Source of the DNA: Asaia bogorensis_B
Lineage (GTDB): Bacteria > Pseudomonadota > Alphaproteobacteria > Acetobacterales > Acetobacteraceae
Assembly (NCBI RefSeq): GCF_900465315.1
Contig: NZ_UBIX01000005.1
Strand: one strand, 5' to 3'
Length of the DNA stretch: 64,000 bases
Below the pieces are notes generated by a model. It was not told where the DNA came from, did no database searches, and worked only from the letters and a program-made list of their open reading frames with translations. The position numbers were made by a program, and so were the translations under genes. Shown one piece after another: positions 59,266 to 64,000 of this stretch; positions within the stretch are counted from its first letter, which is position 1; each line of letters begins with the position of its first letter.

Positions 59266-62154
59266 ATGGGTGAGATCGGTTCGTTACCAACGGCGCTGAA
59301 TGGCGCCAACACCGTCTATCTGGCGGATCTGCATGCGAAGTGGGCTGCCGATCCCCGCAGTGTGGACCCCTCCTTCGCCGATCTGTTCAGGGCACTCGAT
59401 GCCGAACAGGAAGCAGCCCAGCAAGCCGCCAAGCTGAATCCCGCCGACCGGGCCGCCTGGGGTGAGCAGGCATCGCTGCTCGACGCACGCAGCCCTGCGG
59501 GACCGGCAGCCCGGGCAGCCGGCGAATTTTCGGCCACCGATCTGCTCTCAAGCGTGGATGACAGTGTTCGCGCCATTCAGCTTGTCCGCGCCTATCGTGT
59601 TCGTGGCCATCTTGAGGCGCGTCTCGATCCGCTGGGCCTGCAGGTTCCGAAATCCTACACCGAACTGGACCCTGCGACATACGGGTTTGGTCCCAATGAC
59701 CGCGACCGCCCGATCTATTTGGGGCAGATGGTCAGTTCACTTCTGCCCGAACGGGCCAGCGCCACCATCAACGAGCTTCTTGCCGCGCTGCGCCAGACCT
59801 ATTGCGGCCCGATCGGTGTCGAATACATGCATATCCAGGACGCGGCCCAGCGTCTTTGGCTTCAGCACCGCCTTGAGGGCGATGACTGGCGACGTATGTT
59901 CTCGGCAGCCGAGAAAAAGACCATCCTCAATCAGCTCACCGAGGCCGAAGGCTTCGAAAGCTTCTGCCAGAAGCGCTTTACCGGCACGAAGCGCTTTGGT
60001 CTTGAAGGCAGCGAGGTCACCATTCCGGTGCTCCATGCCATCATCGAGCAATCCGCGCAGCAGGGCACACGCAGCGTCTCTGTCGGCATGGCGCATCGTG
60101 GCCGTCTGAACGTGATGGCCAATGTGGTGCAAAAGCCCTTCGCCGCCATATTCTCGGAATTCGCCGGGGCCTCGTTCAAGCCGACCGATGTGCAGGGCTC
60201 GGGCGATGTGAAATATCATCTGGGCACTGCCGCCACGCTGCATGTCTCGAATGAGAAGGTGCGTGTCACCCTTCTGCCCAACCCATCGCATCTTGAGGCT
60301 GTCGATCCGGTCGTGGTGGGACGCGTACGCGCCATCCAGGATTCAGAAGGCTGCGTCGGGCTCGAAAACCGCTACCGCCATCTCGGCCTGCTGATCCACG
60401 GCGATGCCGCCTTTGCCGGTCAGGGCATCGTTTACGAGACGATGGCCATGTCCCAGCTCATCGGCTATCGCACCGGCGGCACGGTTCATGTGGTCACGAA
60501 CAACCAGATCGGTTTCACGACCATTTCGGCCCATGCCCATTCGGGCTTTTACTGCACCGATATCGCCAAGGCCGTGCATGCGCCGATCCTGCATGTGAAT
60601 GGTGACGAGCCCGAAGCCGCCGCCTATTGCGCGCGCCTTGCGGCCGATTACCGTCGCGAATTCGCGGCAGATGTGGTGATCGATCTGGTCTGCTATCGCC
60701 GTCATGGACATAATGAGGCCGACGAACCGGCCTTCACCCAGCCCACCATGTACAAGGCCATTGCCGCACGCCCGACCACGCGTGCGCTCTATGCCAAGAA
60801 GCTGGCACGCCAGAAGGTGATCGATGCCGAGACGGCCGATGACCAGTTCCAGTATTTCCAGGATCATCTGCAGGAGCAGTTCGAGGCCGCGAAATCCTAC
60901 GAACCCAGCCGCGAAGACTGGCTGGAATGCAACCAGGACCCATCGCGCCTGTCTGACGAACCCCTGCGTGAGCAGCCGGTAACTGGCATCAGCATTTCGG
61001 GTCTGCAACGCGTGGGCGCAGCCCTGACGCGCATCCCGGAAGATTTTGCCCTGCACCCGCGCCTGCGCCGCGTCATCCAGGCACGTGGCCAGGCCATCGA
61101 GACGGGTGCCGGAATCGACTGGGCGCTGGGTGAAGCCCTCGCCTTCGGTTCGCTGCTGCTTCAGCATCATCCTGTGCGCCTGTCGGGCGAGGATTGCCAG
61201 CGCGGGACATTCAGCCAGCGCCACGCCGTTCTGGTCGACCAGATCAACCAGAGCGACTACGTGCCGCTGAACAACATTGCCGATGGTCAGGCCCGCATCG
61301 AGGTCTATAACTCCCTGCTGTCCGAGTTCGGTGTCCTTGGCTTCGAATATGGCTACACGCTGGCCGCGCCCAACTCGCTGGTGCTGTGGGAGGCGCAGTT
61401 TGGCGATTTCGCCAATGGGGCGCAGGTCATCATCGATCAGTTCATCGCATCGGGCGAGACGAAGTGGCTGCGTACGTCGGGCCTCGTGATGCTGCTGCCC
61501 CATGGTTATGAGGGACAGGGGCCGGAGCACTCTTCTGCCCGTCTTGAACGCTATCTGCAGCTTTGCGCCGAGAATAATCTGCGCGTGTGCAATATCACCA
61601 CCCCGGCAAACTACTTCCACGCTCTGCGTCGCCAGATTGCGCGTGAATGTCGCAAGCCGCTGATCATCATGACGCCCAAATCGCTGCTGCGTCACAAGGA
61701 GGCCGTGTCGGAACTAGCCGATTTCGGACCCGAAACACGCTTCCGCACTGTCCTGCCCGAGACCGATACCCTGCTGCCCGATCAGGATATCACCCGCGTG
61801 GTACTGTGCTCGGGCAAGGTCTATTATGACCTGCGTGCTGCCCGCCGTGACAGCAACCGTGACAATGTGGCGATCCTGCGCCTTGAGCAGCTCTATCCCT
61901 TCCCTCGTGATGTGCTGTCGCAGCAACTTGCCCGCTACCCCAATGCGCAGATCATCTGGTGTCAGGAAGAATCGCAGAATGGCGGTGCCTGGGCCTTTGT
62001 CGATCGTCGTATCGAGAACTCGGCCGAACGGTGCAATCACGCTCATCCGCGCCCGATCTATGTCGGCCGCAAGGCGTCTGCCTCCCCGGCCACCGGTCTT
62101 GCAAGCGAGCATCTGGCCGAACAAGCCGCGCTCGTGCAGGAAGCTCTGGGCTGA
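59266..62154 (+). CDS. sucA: 2-Oxoglutarate dehydrogenase E1 component
   Basis: 962 residues, full length. ThDP-dependent E1 decarboxylates 2-oxoglutarate and loads the E2 lipoyl group. The N-terminal peripheral region (NTVYLADLHAKWAADPRSVDPSFADLFRAL) is typical. SVGMAHRGRLNVMANVV, HGDAAFAGQGIVYETM and TNNQIGFTT mark the ThDP domain; the transketolase C-terminal part has RGTFSQRHAVL and WCQEESQNGGAW. A GGGGAGGG box precedes the ATG. The usual sucB partner is not adjacent; a beta-lactamase gene follows instead. Confidence 0.97.
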   Translation: MGEIGSLPTALNGANTVYLADLHAKWAADPRSVDPSFADLFRALDAEQEAAQQAAKLNPADRAAWGEQASLLDARSPAGPAARAAGEFSATDLLSSVDDSVRAIQLVRAYRVRGHLEARLDPLGLQVPKSYTELDPATYGFGPNDRDRPIYLGQMVSSLLPERASATINELLAALRQTYCGPIGVEYMHIQDAAQRLWLQHRLEGDDWRRMFSAAEKKTILNQLTEAEGFESFCQKRFTGTKRFGLEGSEVTIPVLHAIIEQSAQQGTRSVSVGMAHRGRLNVMANVVQKPFAAIFSEFAGASFKPTDVQGSGDVKYHLGTAATLHVSNEKVRVTLLPNPSHLEAVDPVVVGRVRAIQDSEGCVGLENRYRHLGLLIHGDAAFAGQGIVYETMAMSQLIGYRTGGTVHVVTNNQIGFTTISAHAHSGFYCTDIAKAVHAPILHVNGDEPEAAAYCARLAADYRREFAADVVIDLVCYRRHGHNEADEPAFTQPTMYKAIAARPTTRALYAKKLARQKVIDAETADDQFQYFQDHLQEQFEAAKSYEPSREDWLECNQDPSRLSDEPLREQPVTGISISGLQRVGAALTRIPEDFALHPRLRRVIQARGQAIETGAGIDWALGEALAFGSLLLQHHPVRLSGEDCQRGTFSQRHAVLVDQINQSDYVPLNNIADGQARIEVYNSLLSEFGVLGFEYGYTLAAPNSLVLWEAQFGDFANGAQVIIDQFIASGETKWLRTSGLVMLLPHGYEGQGPEHSSARLERYLQLCAENNLRVCNITTPANYFHALRRQIARECRKPLIIMTPKSLLRHKEAVSELADFGPETRFRTVLPETDTLLPDQDITRVVLCSGKVYYDLRAARRDSNRDNVAILRLEQLYPFPRDVLSQQLARYPNAQIIWCQEESQNGGAWAFVDRRIENSAERCNHAHPRPIYVGRKASASPATGLASEHLAEQAALVQEALG

Positions 62155-62164
62155 TATTACTTCC

Positions 62165-62188
62165 GGCGGGGCATCATGAGGCCCCGCC
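62165..62188 (+). terminator. Hairpin after sucA
   Basis: GGCGGGGC atcatgag GCCCCGCC, 11 bp after the stop codon. There is no T-tract, so the evidence for intrinsic termination is only moderate. Confidence 0.45.
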
Positions 62189-62264
62189 CCAGCGCCCTCA
62201 AGTCAGGCGTTTTTCCGCCATCATAAGCTTGCACCATGAGACTATCCGAAAACGGGAGATACTC

Positions 62265-63428
62265 ATGGTTGAGCGCAGGCACTCTTTCCTAAGGTTGCTG
62301 TTGGTCGGTTGTAGTTTGGCACTTACGGCGCCTGCATGGGCTGACGATGTTGATAACAAGATCAAGGCTGCCTTTGCGCCACTGGTCAGCCGCTACAAAG
62401 TGCCGGGTCTTGTGGTTGGCGTGACTCAAAATGGCGTTCATCATTTTTATACGGTAGGGCTCGCCTCGCGGGCAGATCATCGACCGGTCACGCCTGATAC
62501 GCTGTTCGAGCTGGGCTCGATGAGCAAGATTTTCAACGTTACCCTCGCCGCTCTTTCTGTTGACCACGGCAAGATGCGCCTGAGTGATACGGTCGCCCAT
62601 CATCTGTGCAACGATCATTGCCGTATCGGTCATGATCTCACGCTTCTTGATCTGGCGACCCACCATTCCGGGGGCCTTCCCCTGCAGGTGCCGGAAACGG
62701 TCAGTGACATCGAGGGCCTGACTCGATGGCTCGAAGCCTGGCATCCACCGCAACCCGGCGCGCGGAGTTATTCCAATATCAGCATCGGCCTGCTGGGCTA
62801 CATCTCAGCCCAGTCACTGGGCATGACCTACACCAGAGCCGTTCAGACAATCCTCTTCCCCGCGTTTGGACTGAGACATAGCTGGATCGAGGTACCGGCC
62901 AGTGAGATGAAAAACTACGCCTACGGCTATGACAAAAAGACCGATGCCCCCGAACGGGTGCACCCCGGTGTGTTGGCAACTGAGGCTTATGGCGTCAAAT
63001 CGACACCCAGCGACATGCTGGAAATGCTGGATATCGAACTCGGTCTTGGCCATCCCCCGGATGACTTGCGGCGCGCTGTAAAGATGACGCAGCAAGGGCG
63101 CTACAAGACAGAATTCTTCACCCAAGACATGATCTGGGAGCATTATCCCTGGCCTACGCCTCTGCAGCCGATGCTGCTCGGCAATGGCTATGATTTCATC
63201 ATGAAACCGCATCCGGTCACGGCCGTCGAACCGCACCAGGCTGACGATCAGAATGTCATTTTCAACAAGACCGGCTCAACCGACGGTTTTGGCGGCTATG
63301 TCGCAATGATCCCGAGTCAAAGAATTGGTGTTGTCATGCTGGCCAACAGAAATACACCGAATGAAGCCCGCGTCGAAGCAACCTATAAGCTTCTGAACTC
63401 CCTGATGGCCCCGACGAAGGCAGAATGA
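62265..63428 (+). CDS. Class C beta-lactamase (AmpC-type)
   Basis: 387 residues. Signal peptide about 1-26 (ending AWA). The serine hydrolase motifs are all present: S85-M-S-K88 (FELGSMSKIF), Y169-S-N (YSNISIGLLG) and K335-T-G (FNKTGSTDGFGGYVAMIPS), followed by VVMLANRNTPNEARV, the AmpC C-terminal wording. Family length is 360-390. It most probably hydrolyses cephalosporins in the periplasm. A GGGAGAT box precedes the ATG at 62265; the frame opens earlier inside sucA. No ampR gene lies nearby, so it is likely not inducible by that route. Confidence 0.93.
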   Translation: MVERRHSFLRLLLVGCSLALTAPAWADDVDNKIKAAFAPLVSRYKVPGLVVGVTQNGVHHFYTVGLASRADHRPVTPDTLFELGSMSKIFNVTLAALSVDHGKMRLSDTVAHHLCNDHCRIGHDLTLLDLATHHSGGLPLQVPETVSDIEGLTRWLEAWHPPQPGARSYSNISIGLLGYISAQSLGMTYTRAVQTILFPAFGLRHSWIEVPASEMKNYAYGYDKKTDAPERVHPGVLATEAYGVKSTPSDMLEMLDIELGLGHPPDDLRRAVKMTQQGRYKTEFFTQDMIWEHYPWPTPLQPMLLGNGYDFIMKPHPVTAVEPHQADDQNVIFNKTGSTDGFGGYVAMIPSQRIGVVMLANRNTPNEARVEATYKLLNSLMAPTKAE

Positions 63429-63475
63429 AACCCGGTCGGCCGCGACATCAGACATCGACGAAAAGTCGCCCTTGT

Positions 63476-63500
63476 CATGCCCCGTGACAGACGGGGCATG
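63476..63500. repeat. Palindrome between ampC-type gene and lpd
   Basis: CATGCCCCGT gacag ACGGGGCATG, a perfect 10-bp stem in the 83-bp gap between converging genes. It has no T-run, but is likely the 3' end structure of one or both transcripts. Confidence 0.5.
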
Positions 63501-63511
63501 CCTTGCCGCTC

Positions 63512-64000
63512 TCAGAGATGCAGGGCCCGGTCGAAAGCCCCCATAGCCGCTTCCTTGAGGGCTTCGGACAGGGTGGGGTGAGCGTGGCAGGCCAGAGCAA
63601 CGTCCTCGGCACTGGCCTTGAAGGTCATGGCCAATGTGGCCTCGGCAATCAGCTCGCCCGCACAGGCCCCCAGAATATGCACACCGAGAATACGGTCTGT
63701 CTTGGCGTCTGTCAGAACCTTCACGCCGCCATCTGTCGCCGCAATGGCACGGGCACGGGCGCTGGCCATGAAGGGGAAACTGCCCGTCTTGTAGGCAATG
63801 CCCTCCTGCTTGAGCTGTTCCTCGGTCTTGCCCACCATCGCAAATTCCGGCTGGGTATAGATAACCGAAGGAATCGCATCATAGGGAACATGCCCGACGC
63901 GCCCTGCCAGTTGCTCGGCAAGCGCCAGACCTTCTTCCTCGGCCTTGTGCGCCAGCATCGGCCCGGCGATGACATCACCAATGGCATAGATGCTGGGGCA
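63512..64000 (-). CDS. lpd: Dihydrolipoyl dehydrogenase (C-terminal part, truncated by window end)
   Basis: 163 residues visible; the 5' end is outside the window. The frame runs to the edge: CPSIYAIGDVIAGPML (the FAD-binding GD motif), VPYDAIPSVIYTQPEFAMVG, then the dimerisation domain with ILGVHILGACAGELIAEA and HAHPTLSEAL, containing the catalytic His-Glu pair. This is E3 of the 2-oxoacid dehydrogenase complexes. It converges on the beta-lactamase gene, near sucA but in the opposite direction. Confidence 0.95.
   Translation of the reverse strand, partial: CPSIYAIGDVIAGPMLAHKAEEEGLALAEQLAGRVGHVPYDAIPSVIYTQPEFAMVGKTEEQLKQEGIAYKTGSFPFMASARARAIAATDGGVKVLTDAKTDRILGVHILGACAGELIAEATLAMTFKASAEDVALACHAHPTLSEALKEAAMGAFDRALHL

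Noticed and set aside
60343..61695. 450-codon frame antisense to sucA
   Set aside because: Shadow of the E1 gene; no independent support.
1..64000. CRISPR arrays, insertion sequences, prophage or integron signals
   Set aside because: No regularly spaced repeats, transposase, integrase or phage structural genes found; the window reads as core chromosome.

Overview
The window looks like an ordinary chromosomal segment, about 60% GC, from an acetic acid bacterium (Acetobacteraceae, Alphaproteobacteria). The basis is a membrane-bound quinoprotein dehydrogenase, the serB/miaA/ilvB-ilvN-ilvC order typical of this group, alphaproteobacterial-looking recA and hemH genes, and a clear Fur-type box. 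Asaia, Kozakia or Gluconobacter relatives are plausible, but genus cannot be fixed from sequence alone. I see no phage, insertion sequence or CRISPR array. About 60 protein genes and one tRNA fill the window, many in short operons with 1-4 nt overlaps and shared bidirectional terminators.

Layout. 1-8 kb: end of a Gly/Tyr-rich protein, a DUF1328 membrane protein, NAD synthetase, an RTX-like surface protein and a two-domain glycosyltransferase. 8-18 kb: an atypical PQQ dehydrogenase, an uncharacterised PLP enzyme translationally coupled to a histidine phosphatase, a divergent LysR/SDR pair, a secreted retropepsin-like protein lacking its expected Asp, and a small transporter. 18-24 kb: ilvC, ilvN, ilvB and miaA on the minus strand, with divergent serB. 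24-30 kb: a membrane protein/XRE regulator pair with a well-formed double operator, an alpha/beta hydrolase lipoprotein with Asp at the nucleophile position, mmsA, a DUF3297 protein and a nucleoside hydrolase. 30-38 kb: a Fur-controlled TonB receptor, SGNH esterase, porin, threonine aldolase, and folD coupled to a MetF-like gene.

38-43 kb: a zinc-ribbon metallopeptidase, a transglutaminase-like protein, a circularly permuted ATP-grasp protein and an alpha-E protein. This is a widespread but biochemically poorly understood peptide-ligase type cluster and the best 'system' candidate here. 43-52 kb: recA, a degenerate gamma-glutamyltransferase lipoprotein, a DsbA-like protein, PPK2, an SDR, AlgH and a three-gene metal-chelate ABC importer. 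52-64 kb: tRNA-Pro(CGG), LOG protein, MFS transporter, dinB, hemH, asd, a 2OG-Fe(II) oxygenase, sucA, a class C beta-lactamase and the 3' part of lpd.

Starts were chosen by ribosome-binding sites and family length, and often lie inside the longest open frame. Several genes use GTG or TTG. Function calls rest on motif recognition by eye; no searches were run.
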